DNA of 43,838 nucleotides from positions 1-43,838 of the forward strand of contig JBKPDF010000108.1 in the NCBI GenBank assembly GCA_046727735.1, written 5' to 3'. The notes beneath the pieces were generated by a model that made no database searches, was not told the DNA's origin, and saw only the letters and a list, made by a program, of their open reading frames with translations. How positions within the stretch are numbered: the stretch's first letter is position 1; each line of letters opens with the position of its first letter. Shown in pieces: positions 1 to 8,230 of this stretch. The stretch comes from AP-16 sp046727735 (GTDB lineage: Bacteria > Pseudomonadota > Alphaproteobacteria > Rhizobiales > Xanthobacteraceae). A program made the translations under genes and the position numbers.

Positions 1-152
1 TCGTGGCCGACGAGCCGCATGTTCCGCGCTTCCGGCGCGTCGCCGATTCTCTGCATCTGCGCCGAGGCAGGGGTGCTCAATGCAGCAAAAGCAGCGGAAG
101 CGAAAAATAGCAGGTGGGTAGTGATTGTGAGGTTGAGGAGACCGGATGGCAT
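1..152 (-). CDS. Secreted protein, N-terminal fragment
   Basis: The minus strand opens with an ATG at 152 and runs off the left edge, so only the first 50 residues are present. Residues 1-31 form a typical signal peptide: a hydrophobic core (LLFFASAAFAAL) and an AxA-type cleavage site before QMQRIG. The visible mature part ends in MRLVGH. A GGAG sits about 6 bases before the ATG and supports this start. The product is exported, but too little is present to assign a family. The LVGH ending recalls the start of some secreted beta-propeller (LVIVD repeat) proteins, which is only a guess. Confidence 0.6.
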   Translation of the reverse strand, partial: MPSGLLNLTITTHLLFFASAAFAALSTPASAQMQRIGDAPEARNMRLVGH

Positions 153-195
153 GTTTGCTCCGATTATCTGTTCGGTACGCGCGAGCCGCATACTC

Positions 196-344
196 CCTCC
201 CTCCCCCGGAGAGGGAGGATCGCCAGCGAGCGAATGCGAGCTGTCGAGGTGGGGGAATCTGCGTAGCCACATTGTCGGCACATCAAAGCGCCCCACCCCG
301 GCTCGACGCTGCCGCGTCTCGCCGACCCTCCCCTTCGGGGAGGG
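196..344. repeat. Intergenic palindromic element with three inverted repeats
   Basis: Between the leftmost gene and the dioxygenase lie a perfect 8-bp stem (CCTCCCTC at 196-203 with 211-218), a longer imperfect pair (GTCGAGGTGGGG at 243-254 with the segment ending near 307), and an 8-bp stem with a three-base loop (CCCTCCCC at 326-333 with 337-344). The last lies just past the dioxygenase stop. It lacks a T-tract on the correct side for a minus-strand intrinsic terminator. The C-rich stem recurs near 23.2 kb. This looks like a dispersed alphaproteobacterial intergenic element. Confidence 0.55.
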
Positions 345-349
345 AAAAG

Positions 350-1429
350 CTAGCGGTCCTCGCGCCAGATGCCGAGCGCTTCCTGGGCGGGACGATCGGA
401 AATGCCGAACAGCACGGTTTCACCGCGCGCGCGATGCGCATAACGCTTCCACGGCGGGATGACGAAAACGTCGCCGGGCGACCATTCCAGCGTCTCGCCA
501 TCGAGCTTGGTCGCGCCCCCGCCCTCGACGCAGACGAAGATCGTGCCGTCGGTCGACCGATAAGGTTCGCCCGCAAAGCCCTTGGGCAACAGCGAGAGGT
601 GCGCACCCATGGTGGGCGTCGCCCAGCCGCCGGTCCACGGATTGGCGTAGCGTACGCGCGCGCCGTGGCTGCGGTCGACGTCGCCCGCACGCTCGAGCCG
701 CTCCAGGATCGGCCGGATGCGCGCATACGGATAATTGATGATCGGCGTGCGGACGCGGTTCGGCCTCTCGCCGTCGGGCAGCACGCCCGAGCCGAATCGT
801 GCGAGCGAATCCCCATCCTCGCGCTCGGCCGCCTGGCTTTCCCGGTTGAGATGTTCGGAGAACGCCGCTTCGAAGAAATTGATCGTCGGCAGATCGAGCA
901 CGTCGAGCCAGATCATCGGCCGCTTCGAAGTATTGCCGTGATCGTGCGCCGCCCAGTTCGCCGTGATCACGAAATCGCCGCGCCGCATCATGGTCTTCTC
1001 GCCTTCGACCGCCGTGTAGGCGCCCTCCCCGTCGAGCACGAAGCGGATCGCGGAAGCGGTGTGGCGGTGCGCAGGGGCGATCTCGCCCGGCAGGATCAGC
1101 TGCAGGCCGGCATAGAGCGTCTGCGTGATGCGGGACCTGCCGCGCAACGCGGGATTTTCCAGCACCAGCACGCGGCGCTCCGCTTCTTTCGCAGTGATCA
1201 GCTCGCCGGCCTCGGCGACGAACGGCCGCACGTCCTCGAAATGCCAGATCGCCGGCACGCATTGCGTCGACGGCTCGCGCGGGACGAGATCCCGCAGCAC
1301 CTCCCAGAGCGGCGCCATGTCGAGCTCGGAAATGCGGTCGTAATAGGCGCGCCGCGACGCCGCAACGTCCTTGCTCGCCGCGGACCCGCCCGGCTTTGCG
1401 GGAAATTTTCGCGCGCTCGAGACTGTCAT
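350..1429 (-). CDS. Gentisate 1,2-dioxygenase-like bicupin dioxygenase
   Basis: 359 residues, the usual length for gentisate/salicylate 1,2-dioxygenases. These are cytosolic Fe(II) enzymes that split the ring of gentisate to maleylpyruvate. Two cupin domains are visible. The N-terminal one carries the metal motif PAHRH (H121, H123) and the distal histidine in WAAHDH (H162), matching the catalytic site of the family. The C-terminal cupin (about 270-350) ends in GDVFVIPPWKRYAHRA and keeps fewer ligands. GGAG precedes the ATG at 1429. No maleylpyruvate isomerase or fumarylpyruvate hydrolase is adjacent, so the exact substrate (gentisate, salicylate or 1-hydroxy-2-naphthoate) is uncertain. Confidence 0.87.
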   Translation of the reverse strand: MTVSSARKFPAKPGGSAASKDVAASRRAYYDRISELDMAPLWEVLRDLVPREPSTQCVPAIWHFEDVRPFVAEAGELITAKEAERRVLVLENPALRGRSRITQTLYAGLQLILPGEIAPAHRHTASAIRFVLDGEGAYTAVEGEKTMMRRGDFVITANWAAHDHGNTSKRPMIWLDVLDLPTINFFEAAFSEHLNRESQAAEREDGDSLARFGSGVLPDGERPNRVRTPIINYPYARIRPILERLERAGDVDRSHGARVRYANPWTGGWATPTMGAHLSLLPKGFAGEPYRSTDGTIFVCVEGGGATKLDGETLEWSPGDVFVIPPWKRYAHRARGETVLFGISDRPAQEALGIWREDR

Positions 1430-1565
1430 GGCCTACTCCGTCGTCGTTGGCGATTGTCCGAGAGATTACCGCAACAATGGGAGCCCTCCAAACGACGCCG
1501 GCAGGCAGTAGCGGGCTCTTTGATAGGGCAAGAATGCTCGGAGTGGCCGGATGTTCGCGCTCACG

Positions 1566-2012
1566 TCAGCAGCTACCCACCACCTGAAGCCGGCGGCGTA
1601 GGATGATGTGGGTATGACCGGGGGGCCAGTCCGACAGTTCGGCGGTGCGGTCGAAGCCGCATTTCTCGTAAAAGCCTGGCGCTTGGAAGTCGTAGGACAT
1701 TGCCCAGACGGACTGGCAGCCACGAATGGTGGCTTCCGTGATGGCGGCCTCCACCATCCTTCGCCCAAGACCGAGGCCGCGGTGGACTTCGTCGACCCAC
1801 AGCTGTTTGATCTCTGCCATCCCCGCCCAACTGTAGCCGGCGATCGCACCTATTTGCGTACCTTGTGCATCCACGGCAACGAACGCCAGCCTTCTGCCGT
1901 CATCCCGTCCGGTCGCTCGGCGGTTATGGTCGTAAAGTTGATCCTCCAGCTGATCGATCTCGGTAATCGAGAGATCGTGTCGCGGCAGGATCTGCGTCAG
2001 CGTTGCGCTCAT
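1566..2012 (-). CDS. GNAT-family N-acetyltransferase
   Basis: 148 residues forming a single GNAT domain, which transfers an acetyl group from acetyl-CoA to an amine. The acetyl-CoA-binding motif A is clear: a hydrophobic strand (EIKQLWVDEVHR) followed by GLGLGRRMVE, the Q/R-x-x-G-x-G/A loop. The C-terminal motif B region PGFYEKCGF is also present. The substrate cannot be told from sequence. The gene stands alone between the dioxygenase and the FMN reductase on the same strand, and its base composition looks slightly lower in GC than its neighbours, which may point to separate ancestry. Confidence 0.85.
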   Translation of the reverse strand: MSATLTQILPRHDLSITEIDQLEDQLYDHNRRATGRDDGRRLAFVAVDAQGTQIGAIAGYSWAGMAEIKQLWVDEVHRGLGLGRRMVEAAITEATIRGCQSVWAMSYDFQAPGFYEKCGFDRTAELSDWPPGHTHIILRRRLQVVGSC

Positions 2013-2044
2013 GTTCGCCCCCCGTCGAGGCCGGTGACCGGTCG

Positions 2045-2620
2045 TCAGGCCGGCACGCTCATGCGGGCGATGAATTTCGAGAAAGCCGCGAGCTGCTGGG
2101 CGATGAGTTTTCGCGTCGGCTCGTCGGTGAGCACGCCCTGCGCCTCGTCCACCTTGGTGTTGACGAAGGTCACCATGATTTCCGGCCGGTTGAAGACCAG
2201 GGCGTCGAGAAAAACCATCGTTTGCCGCAGGTGATATTGCGCGCGCGCGCCGCCGAGTACGCTCGGCGAGGATGACTGGATCGCGACCGGCTTGCCGGCG
2301 AGCGGCTGATTCTGCAGCCGCGACACCCAGTCGATGGCGTTCTTGAGCACGCCCGGGACGGAGTAATTGTATTCCGGCGTGACGAACAGGACGCCGCTTG
2401 CGGCCCGGATGGCATCGGCGAGCTCCGTCACCTCAGCCGGAAAGCCCCGCTCGCTCTGCACATCGAAATTGTAGAGCGGCAGCGTGCCGATGCTCGGCGC
2501 CGGCACGATTGTCATCTCCGGCGGTGCCAATGCCGGCAGGTTGCGCGCAATCAACGCATTGTAGGAGCCCCGGCGCAAGCTGCCGCAGATCACCAGCACG
2601 GTTTGCTTGTCGCCCATCAT
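2045..2620 (-). CDS. NADPH-dependent FMN reductase (flavodoxin-like)
   Basis: 191 residues of the NADPH-dependent FMN reductase / ChrR-YieF family. These are soluble flavoproteins that reduce FMN, quinones or chromate with NAD(P)H. The FMN phosphate loop GSLRRGSYN (residues 13-21) and the second flavin loop TPEYNYSVPG (81-90) are both present and intact, followed by a helix KNAIDWVSR. The open frame extends far upstream, but AGGGGG lies just before tandem ATGs at 2620 and 2617, and the family always starts a few residues before the first strand, so the short form is chosen. It sits just downstream of egtD on the same strand, with a 19-base gap. Confidence 0.88.
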   Translation of the reverse strand: MMGDKQTVLVICGSLRRGSYNALIARNLPALAPPEMTIVPAPSIGTLPLYNFDVQSERGFPAEVTELADAIRAASGVLFVTPEYNYSVPGVLKNAIDWVSRLQNQPLAGKPVAIQSSSPSVLGGARAQYHLRQTMVFLDALVFNRPEIMVTFVNTKVDEAQGVLTDEPTRKLIAQQLAAFSKFIARMSVPA

Positions 2621-2639
2621 CGCCCCCCTTGCGAACGAG

Positions 2640-3623
2640 TCAGCGGCGTTCGCCCGCTTCCGGCACCAGCGCGTGCACCGAGAAATAGTGGTCCGGATCG
2701 GTCCAGACCGCGCCGGTATTCCAACCGGCGCCGCGCGCGAGCGCTCCGAAGCCCTCGACGCTGTATTTGTAGCTGTTCTCGGTGTGGATGGTCTCGCCGG
2801 CGCGGAAATCGAAACACTTGCCGAGAATGCGCACCTTTTGCCGGCGCAGGCTCGCAAGATGCATCTCGATGCGGCGCAGCTCGCGATTGTAAAAAGCGTG
2901 ATGCTCGAACGCGCTCGCGTCGAAGTTTCCGCCGAGCTCGCGATTGATCCGGACCAGCAGGTTGCGATTGAACTGCGCGGTGACCCCTTGCGAGTCGTTG
3001 TAGGCGGCGTAGAGCGCCTCCGGGTCCTTGACGAGATCGACGCCGACGACGAACGGCGCGCCGCGGCCCAGTGCGGTCTTGGCGCGGCGCAGGAATCCCG
3101 TCACTTCGTGGGGCTCGAGGTTGCCGATGGTCGATCCCGGGAAAAACCCGAGCCGCGGCCCGGAGCGTGCCGCCGCCGGCAATTGGAACACGTTGGTGAA
3201 GTCCGCCGCAACCGGCAGCACCTCGATCGTCGGGAAATCCGCCTGCAGCCGGACGGCTTCGCCGTTGACGAATTCCGGGCAGATGTCGACCGGCACGTAG
3301 GCGCGCACCGATGCCATGCGCGCGAGCAGCACGCGCGCCTTCGCGGTCGAGCCGCTGCCGAACTCGACGAGCGCCGCGCCCGGCCCGGCCAATTGCGCGA
3401 TCGAGTCCGCCGCGGATTCCAGGATCCGGAGCTCGGTCCGGGTCGGGTAATATTCCGGCAGCCGCGTGATCTGTTCGAACAGCCGCGCCCCTGCCTCGTC
3501 GTAAAAATATTTGGCCGGCAGCCGCTTCGGCGTGGCGGCGAGCCCCTCCAGCACGTCGGCCGCAAACGCCGCTGCGAGATTCTGCACGCCGCTCTGGCTC
3601 TTGGCGGATGCGGACGCCTTCAT
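2640..3623 (-). CDS. egtD: L-histidine N(alpha)-methyltransferase EgtD
   Basis: 327 residues from the ATG at 3623. EgtD uses three S-adenosylmethionine to convert histidine to hercynine, the first step of ergothioneine synthesis. Visible signatures are the N-terminal KYFYDEAGARLFEQIT block, the SAM-binding glycine motif VEFGSGST (about 86-93), the LGFFPGSTIGN block and the histidine-binding C-terminal stretch with YSVEGF. A TTG 17 codons upstream (3674) would overlap egtB by 17 bases. The ATG gives the family's usual length. It lies 34 bases after egtB on the same strand, so the two are very probably cotranscribed. Confidence 0.93.
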   Translation of the reverse strand: MKASASAKSQSGVQNLAAAFAADVLEGLAATPKRLPAKYFYDEAGARLFEQITRLPEYYPTRTELRILESAADSIAQLAGPGAALVEFGSGSTAKARVLLARMASVRAYVPVDICPEFVNGEAVRLQADFPTIEVLPVAADFTNVFQLPAAARSGPRLGFFPGSTIGNLEPHEVTGFLRRAKTALGRGAPFVVGVDLVKDPEALYAAYNDSQGVTAQFNRNLLVRINRELGGNFDASAFEHHAFYNRELRRIEMHLASLRRQKVRILGKCFDFRAGETIHTENSYKYSVEGFGALARGAGWNTGAVWTDPDHYFSVHALVPEAGERR

Positions 3624-3657
3624 GATCGAGCCGGTGACGGGGATTGCTTCGCGGGAG

Positions 3658-4914
3658 TCAGGCGTAATGCGCAAGTCGGACTCCGGTGAACTGCCAGCGG
3701 GCGGAGGGATAGAAGAAATTCCGGTAAGTCACGCGCGTGTGGCCGGCGGGCGTGGCCGTCGAGCCGCCCCGCAGCACCATCTGGTTCACCATGAACTTGC
3801 CATTGTATTCGCCGAGAGCGCCCGCCTCCGCCTTGAATCCAGGATAGGGCGCATAGGCGCTGCGCGTCCACTGCCAGGCAACGCCATCGGCATGCGAAAG
3901 TTCACGGCTGCGCGCCGCAACCTCCCACTCGAACTCGGTCGGCAGGTGCTTGCCGGCCCAGCGCGCGAACGCGTCCGCCTCGTAATAGCTCACGTGCGCG
4001 ACCGGTGCCGCCGGATCGACGGGACGCAACCCGCCGAGCGTCATCGCCAGCCATTGCCCGTCCTGCTGCCGCCAGTAACCCGGCGCGCTCCACGCTTGCG
4101 CTTCTACGCTCGCCCAGCCGTCCGAGAGCCACAACGACGGCGTGCGATAACCGCCATCGCGCATGAACTCCTGCCACTCGCCGTTGGTCACGAGCGCACG
4201 CGCGATTTGCACCGGACCGACGAGCACCCGGTGCGCGGGCCGCTCGTTGTCGAACGCAAAGCCCGGCCCCTGGTGGCCGACGGTGTGAATACCTTGCGCG
4301 AGCGTGACAAACCCGCGGGCACCGCCGTCCGTCTCGGGCCGCCACTGGACGTCGTAGGCCGGCGCCGTCGGATTCTCGGCGAAGGCGTGGAGGATGTCGG
4401 TCAGCATCAATTCCTGATGCTGCTGCTCGTGGTTGAGCCCGATCTCGACGATGCGCAACACCTCCCCGAGCGTTTCGCTGCTCGCTTGCGCGAGCAGCCG
4501 ACTCACGGCGTCATCCACGTGCGCGCGATAGTCGCCGACCTCTGCCGCATTCGGTCGCGTGATCAGGCCGCGCTTGGGCCGATCGTGCCGCGGTCCCGCG
4601 GCGACGTAATAGGAATTGAACAAGTAGGCGAAGCGCGGATCGAACGCCTGGTAGGCGGGATCGTGTGGAACGAGCAGGAACTGCTCGAAGAACCAGGTCG
4701 TGTGCGCCCGGTGCCATTTGATCGGGCTCGCGTCGGGCATCGATTGCACGACCTGATCTTCGGCGGTCAGCGGCGCAGCGCGGCGCTCGGTCTCGCGACG
4801 CACCTGATTGTAGACGTCGAGCCAAGTCGCCCACGAGGTCGCCCGCGCGTCCGCGCGGGTCGCGACAAGCGAAACGCCGTGTTTCATGCCGGCGTGAAAA
4901 GCACCGCCCGTCAT
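3658..4914 (-). CDS. egtB: Ergothioneine biosynthesis protein EgtB (hercynine sulfoxide synthase)
   Basis: 418 residues from the ATG at 4914, where AGAGGA lies 5 bases upstream. The frame is open to 5028, but the shorter start fits the family length. EgtB is a mononuclear iron enzyme that couples hercynine to a thiol (gamma-glutamylcysteine or cysteine) with O2. An N-terminal DinB-like domain carries the iron ligands: H71 in the RAHTTWFFEQF block, and H162 and H166 in NHEQQHQEL. A C-terminal formylglycine-generating-enzyme-like domain ends in RGGSTATP and FFYPSARWQFTGVR. No egtA, egtC or egtE lies nearby, as in many proteobacteria where the thiol donor and C-S lyase vary. Confidence 0.93.
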   Translation of the reverse strand: MTGGAFHAGMKHGVSLVATRADARATSWATWLDVYNQVRRETERRAAPLTAEDQVVQSMPDASPIKWHRAHTTWFFEQFLLVPHDPAYQAFDPRFAYLFNSYYVAAGPRHDRPKRGLITRPNAAEVGDYRAHVDDAVSRLLAQASSETLGEVLRIVEIGLNHEQQHQELMLTDILHAFAENPTAPAYDVQWRPETDGGARGFVTLAQGIHTVGHQGPGFAFDNERPAHRVLVGPVQIARALVTNGEWQEFMRDGGYRTPSLWLSDGWASVEAQAWSAPGYWRQQDGQWLAMTLGGLRPVDPAAPVAHVSYYEADAFARWAGKHLPTEFEWEVAARSRELSHADGVAWQWTRSAYAPYPGFKAEAGALGEYNGKFMVNQMVLRGGSTATPAGHTRVTYRNFFYPSARWQFTGVRLAHYA

Positions 4915-5101
4915 CCTGTCCTCTGCGCGACCGCGCAATCCGATACCACCAGAACGATCCAGCATCACCATGGTTCCGCGGCGGATGCAGACCATCCGGT
5001 TGCCGTTATGTGGGGTCTCGCCGAACATTTGCTTTCACATTCGCGCTAGTCGAATATGGGTCGAGAATTGCCGCGGTGAACCGCTCGCGCGCAAGACAGC
5101 C

Positions 5102-5560
5102 ATGATGGAATTCTCCGAGATCGTACTTCGGCTTGCCGCCGCGACGGTCGTCGGCGCGGCGATCGGGCTCAATCGCGATCTCCACGGCAAGCCGACCGGG
5201 ATGCGCACGCTCGGCCTGGTCTGCCTCGGCTCGGCGCTGATCGTGATGGCGGGTGATGGCTTTGCGTCGACCGAGGCGGCGCAATGGGACGCGCGCAGCC
5301 GCATCATCCAGGGCCTCATCACCGGCATCGGATTTCTCGGCGGCGGGGTGATCGTGCGCAGCAACGCCGAGGAGATGCACGTCCGCGGCTTCACCACGGC
5401 GGCATGCATCTGGCTCACTGCCTGCATCGGCGTGGTTTGCGCGATCGGCGCGTGGATTGCGATCGCGGTGACGCTGACGCTGGTGTTTGCGCTCCTGGTA
5501 TTCGGGGGGCCGATCGAGAAATTCTTGCACCGTGCTTTGAACCCGTCGAGCAACGAGTAG
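5102..5560 (+). CDS. MgtC/SapB-family inner-membrane protein
   Basis: 152 residues from tandem ATGs at 5102 and 5105. Several hydrophobic segments fit four to five membrane spans. The family signature is clear: EIVLRLAAATVVGAAIGLNRD, then GKPTGMRTLGLVCLGSAL, then RIIQGLITGIGFLGGGVIVR, which is the conserved N-terminal domain of MgtC/SapB proteins. Members are linked to growth at low magnesium and to regulation of the F-type ATP synthase or phosphate uptake. The short form lacks the C-terminal ACT-like domain of full-length MgtC. It is divergent from egtB across about 190 bases. Confidence 0.9.
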   Translation: MMEFSEIVLRLAAATVVGAAIGLNRDLHGKPTGMRTLGLVCLGSALIVMAGDGFASTEAAQWDARSRIIQGLITGIGFLGGGVIVRSNAEEMHVRGFTTAACIWLTACIGVVCAIGAWIAIAVTLTLVFALLVFGGPIEKFLHRALNPSSNE

Positions 5561-5767
5561 GCGCCGGTTTTTCCCGCTCCCCTCCGAGGCCTACCCGCGC
5601 CGGCTGAATTAGTCGAATTGACGATTCTGACCGAGTGCGCGGGTAGCCCGGCTTTCCCCGCGCGATCGCGCTTTTTTGCCCCGGACCGGTGGCGAGCCCG
5701 GGGGCAGGATTGCTATGATAGGGCCGGGCGCGATGGTTGGGCGCGGGCGCGAGAGGAGGACATTGCG

Positions 5768-6478
5768 ATGGCGCCGCGGAATGCCGCGATCGAGGATGCA
5801 CGGCGGCTGCTCGCAAATTGCATGCTGTTCCGCGGCCTGGTGGAGAACGAGCGCGACGCCGTCGTCGCGCGGGCGCGGCTGCGCCACTTCGCCGCCGGGG
5901 AGACGATATTCCTGATGGGCTCGCCTGGAGACAGCATGATGGCGGTGCTCAGCGGCCAGGTGCGGATCAGCGTGCCCTCCCCCGAGGGCCGTGAAATCGT
6001 GCTGGCGATCTTTCAGTCGGGTGAGGTGTTCGGCGAGATCGCGCTGCTCGACGGCAAGGAGCGCACCGCCGATGCGCGGGCGATGACGGCTTGCGACCTC
6101 GCCATTCTCGAGCGGCGGGATGTGTTCGCGTTCTTGGAGCGCCAGCCCAATGCGTGGCCGCGGCTCATCGAGGTGTTGTGCGATCGCTTGCGCACGACCG
6201 ACCAGCACATCGCCGAAGTGGCGCTGCTGCAGCTGCCGGTCCGGCTCGCCAAGGCGCTGTTGCGCATGGCGGATTCCGAGGCGAGCGGGGCACCCGGCAG
6301 CGCGTCGGGCACCATCCAGCTGTCCCAGCGCGAGCTCGGCAACATCGTCGGAGCGGCGCGCGAGAGCGTCAACAAGTGCCTGCGAGAGTGGCAACGCTCC
6401 GGCCTCGTGCGCATCGAAGGCACTTCGATCACAATCTCCGATCGAGGGATGCTCAAGGACGTTGCCGAGAAAGGCTGA
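5768..6478 (+). CDS. Crp/Fnr-family transcription regulator, CRP-like
   Basis: 236 residues. AGGAGGA lies 8 bases before the ATG at 5768, so the longer open frame to 5618 is rejected. The N-terminal cyclic-nucleotide-binding domain keeps GEVFGEIALLDG and the phosphate-binding pair R99-T100, equivalent to R82-S83 of E. coli CRP. There is no FNR-type cysteine cluster. The C-terminal winged helix (SQRELGNIVGAARESVNKCL, about 186-205) carries R198, E199 and K203 at the positions of CRP R180, E181 and R185 that read TGTGA. Two perfect TGTGA-N6-TCACA sites occur downstream, at 6601 and 7749. I infer a cAMP-responsive, CRP-like regulator of the neighbouring genes and possibly itself. Confidence 0.92.
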   Translation: MAPRNAAIEDARRLLANCMLFRGLVENERDAVVARARLRHFAAGETIFLMGSPGDSMMAVLSGQVRISVPSPEGREIVLAIFQSGEVFGEIALLDGKERTADARAMTACDLAILERRDVFAFLERQPNAWPRLIEVLCDRLRTTDQHIAEVALLQLPVRLAKALLRMADSEASGAPGSASGTIQLSQRELGNIVGAARESVNKCLREWQRSGLVRIEGTSITISDRGMLKDVAEKG

Positions 6479-6600
6479 CCGGGCGCGCGATCCGCGCTTG
6501 TCGCGCGCATCGGACCGCGGAGGCCCGATCGCCGATTCCCGCGCCGGCGGCCCGCCGTGGACCGAGCTAATCGCTTGCCTCGCCTGCACTTTCCACAAGG

Positions 6601-6616
6601 TGTGACCTAGGTCACA
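6601..6616. promoter_or_regulatory. CRP-like operator (perfect 16-bp palindrome)
   Basis: TGTGACCTAGGTCACA is a perfect palindrome and matches the CRP consensus TGTGA-N6-TCACA in all ten defined bases. It lies about 122 bases past the stop of the Crp-like gene and about 88-118 bases before the metallo-hydrolase start, the usual place for a class I activator site. Binding by the adjacent regulator is inferred from its conserved recognition-helix residues. Confidence 0.75.
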
Positions 6617-6733
6617 GGCCCCGATCCTTCCCTTCCGGCATTCTGTGGTGGGGAAAGGCGCGCCGTACCTGCGCCGCGATGATCGATTTAAGGTTGTAGG
6701 CGGATGACGCACGGATACGGAGGTTCGACGGTC

Positions 6734-7618
6734 ATGACTGTTGAGGCCGAACCGCCTGCCGCGGAGGTTCGAAGCGCCCGTTGGCGGTCGAGCTCCGGCA
6801 TGACCGTGCAGTTTTGGGGCGTGCGCGGCAGCCTCGCCTGTCCGGAGCCCGAGGTCGCCCGCTATGGCGGCAACACTTCCTGCATCGAAGTGCGGTGCGG
6901 CGACCGGCTGCTCATTTTCGATGCCGGGACCGGGTTGCGGCCGCTCGGCAAGGTGCTCACCGAGTCCGGCCGGGCTACCGATGCCGACCTGTTCTTCAGT
7001 CATTTTCACATGGACCACATTTGCGGGCTGCCGTTCTTTGCGCCGATGTACGATTCGAAGACCCGGCTGCGGCTCTGGGGCGGCAATCTGCTTCCCGCGA
7101 GGCGCGTGGTCCAGGCGATCGAGCAAATGATGTCCGAGCCGCTGTTCCCGATCCCTCCCGATGCTTTCAAGGCCGCCATCCAATTCCACGATTTTTATGC
7201 CGGCGACGTGCTCAAGCCGCATCCGGGCGTGACCTTACGGACCGCGCTGCTCAATCATCCGGGCGGTGCGACCGGATACCGGCTGGAATACGGAACGAGC
7301 GCGATCGCCTACATCACGGATACCGAGCACCGTCCCGGGGTGCTCGACAAGGACGTGTTGCAGCTCGCCCGCGACGTCGATCTGATGATCTACGACAGCA
7401 ATTACACCGAGGAAGAATATCCTTCCCATATCGGCTGGGGCCATTCGACGTGGCAGCAGGGCGTGAGATTGGCGGACGCGGCAGGCGCCAAGCTGCTGGC
7501 GCTGTTCCATCATGATCCGGAGCACGTCGACGGCTTCCTGGACCGCATCGGCCGCGAAGCCAAGGCACAGCGTGCGCAAACCGTCGTTGCGGCCGAAGGC
7601 CTGATGCTGCGCTTCTAG
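6734..7618 (+). CDS. MBL-fold metallo-hydrolase
   Basis: 294 residues from the ATG at 6734, which has GGAGG 10 bases upstream. An in-frame ATG at 6704 is also possible. The metallo-beta-lactamase metal motif HFHMDH (H90, H92, D94, H95) is intact, followed by HPGGATGYRLEY, ITDTEH with the bridging Asp, and a C-terminal ALFHHDPEH histidine. The opening VQFWGVRGSL and the GNTSCIEV block are typical of PhnP/RNase Z-like hydrolases seen near signalling genes. The substrate is unknown; a phosphodiester, possibly a cyclic nucleotide, is a fair guess. A perfect CRP-like site lies upstream, next to a Crp-like gene. Confidence 0.85.
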   Translation: MTVEAEPPAAEVRSARWRSSSGMTVQFWGVRGSLACPEPEVARYGGNTSCIEVRCGDRLLIFDAGTGLRPLGKVLTESGRATDADLFFSHFHMDHICGLPFFAPMYDSKTRLRLWGGNLLPARRVVQAIEQMMSEPLFPIPPDAFKAAIQFHDFYAGDVLKPHPGVTLRTALLNHPGGATGYRLEYGTSAIAYITDTEHRPGVLDKDVLQLARDVDLMIYDSNYTEEEYPSHIGWGHSTWQQGVRLADAAGAKLLALFHHDPEHVDGFLDRIGREAKAQRAQTVVAAEGLMLRF

Positions 7619-7748
7619 CGGCTTTATCACCCAAACTTCATCGCGCGCCGATCCGCACGGCGCGCTCGATGCTTTCTGCACGGCCGGCGGACCTCCCGCA
7701 TCTTTCGCCCCTCGCGTTCCTGCCGATACGGCGGGCCGCACGCGGTTA

Positions 7749-7764
7749 TGTGAATTGCTTCACA
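7749..7764. promoter_or_regulatory. CRP-like operator
   Basis: TGTGAATTGCTTCACA has both half-sites of the CRP consensus TGTGA-N6-TCACA without a mismatch. It lies about 104 bases before the small membrane-protein start at 7868, and is the second such site within 1.2 kb downstream of the Crp-like gene. The agreement of two independent sites in intergenic DNA makes chance unlikely. Confidence 0.72.
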
Positions 7765-7867
7765 AAGCGCCTCCGGCTTCGGTCCTATTCTGTGCGCACG
7801 ATTCGGGCACCGGGAGCCGGCGCGAGCCGGCGGGCGGGAGAACCCGCGAGAACAAGTGGAGTATCCG

Positions 7868-8077
7868 ATGCCGCTCTCGATCATTCCCGGAATGGATTTC
7901 GCCGCCTGGCGCAATGTTCGGGGCAGCTTCGCGATCGACGCGCTGATCGCGCTCGCGCTTCTGATGCTGGTGGTCTTAGGCTTGACCGCGCTCGTGATGT
8001 TGCTCGGGGGATCATCGGACCCGAGCGCGGCAATGGCCGCCAACGCCGAAACCGGCATGCTGATACTGCCCCCCTGA
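7868..8077 (+). CDS. Small single-span membrane protein
   Basis: 69 residues from the ATG at 7868, with GGAG 8 bases upstream; a GTG four codons earlier is less likely. A short N-terminal part (MPLSIIPGMDFAAWRNVRG) is followed by one long hydrophobic helix (about residues 22-46, ALIALALLMLVVLGL) and a short tail. I do not recognise a family. Reality is supported by the ribosome site, the upstream CRP-like operator and its position between two genes of the same direction. It may be a small regulator or subunit of an inner-membrane protein, but no partner is evident. Confidence 0.6.
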   Translation: MPLSIIPGMDFAAWRNVRGSFAIDALIALALLMLVVLGLTALVMLLGGSSDPSAAMAANAETGMLILPP

Positions 8078-8090
8078 GGCGGGGCCGATC

Positions 8091-8119
8091 CCGGCGCTGA
8101 TTGCAAAGGCGAGCGCCGG
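8091..8119 (+). terminator. Stem-loop after the small membrane-protein gene
   Basis: A perfect 8-bp stem (CCGGCGCT at 8091-8098 with AGCGCCGG at 8112-8119) and a 13-base loop start 13 bases past the stop at 8077. No T-tract follows, so it may be a weak or Rho-assisted terminator or an RNA 3'-end stabiliser. Confidence 0.35.
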
Positions 8120-8230
8120 CCCGGGCGGCCGGCGCACCCCATGGACGAGGCCGCTGCGCGCGGAGAAGACCGGAACCTATTTTCCGCCAATGCGTTAGCC
8201 CGCGTCCCGGGTTCGCATGAAAGCAGAGTG

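Noticed and set aside
146..1606. 486-codon plus-strand frame over the dioxygenase
   Set aside because: The opposite strand encodes an intact gentisate-type dioxygenase with its metal histidines.
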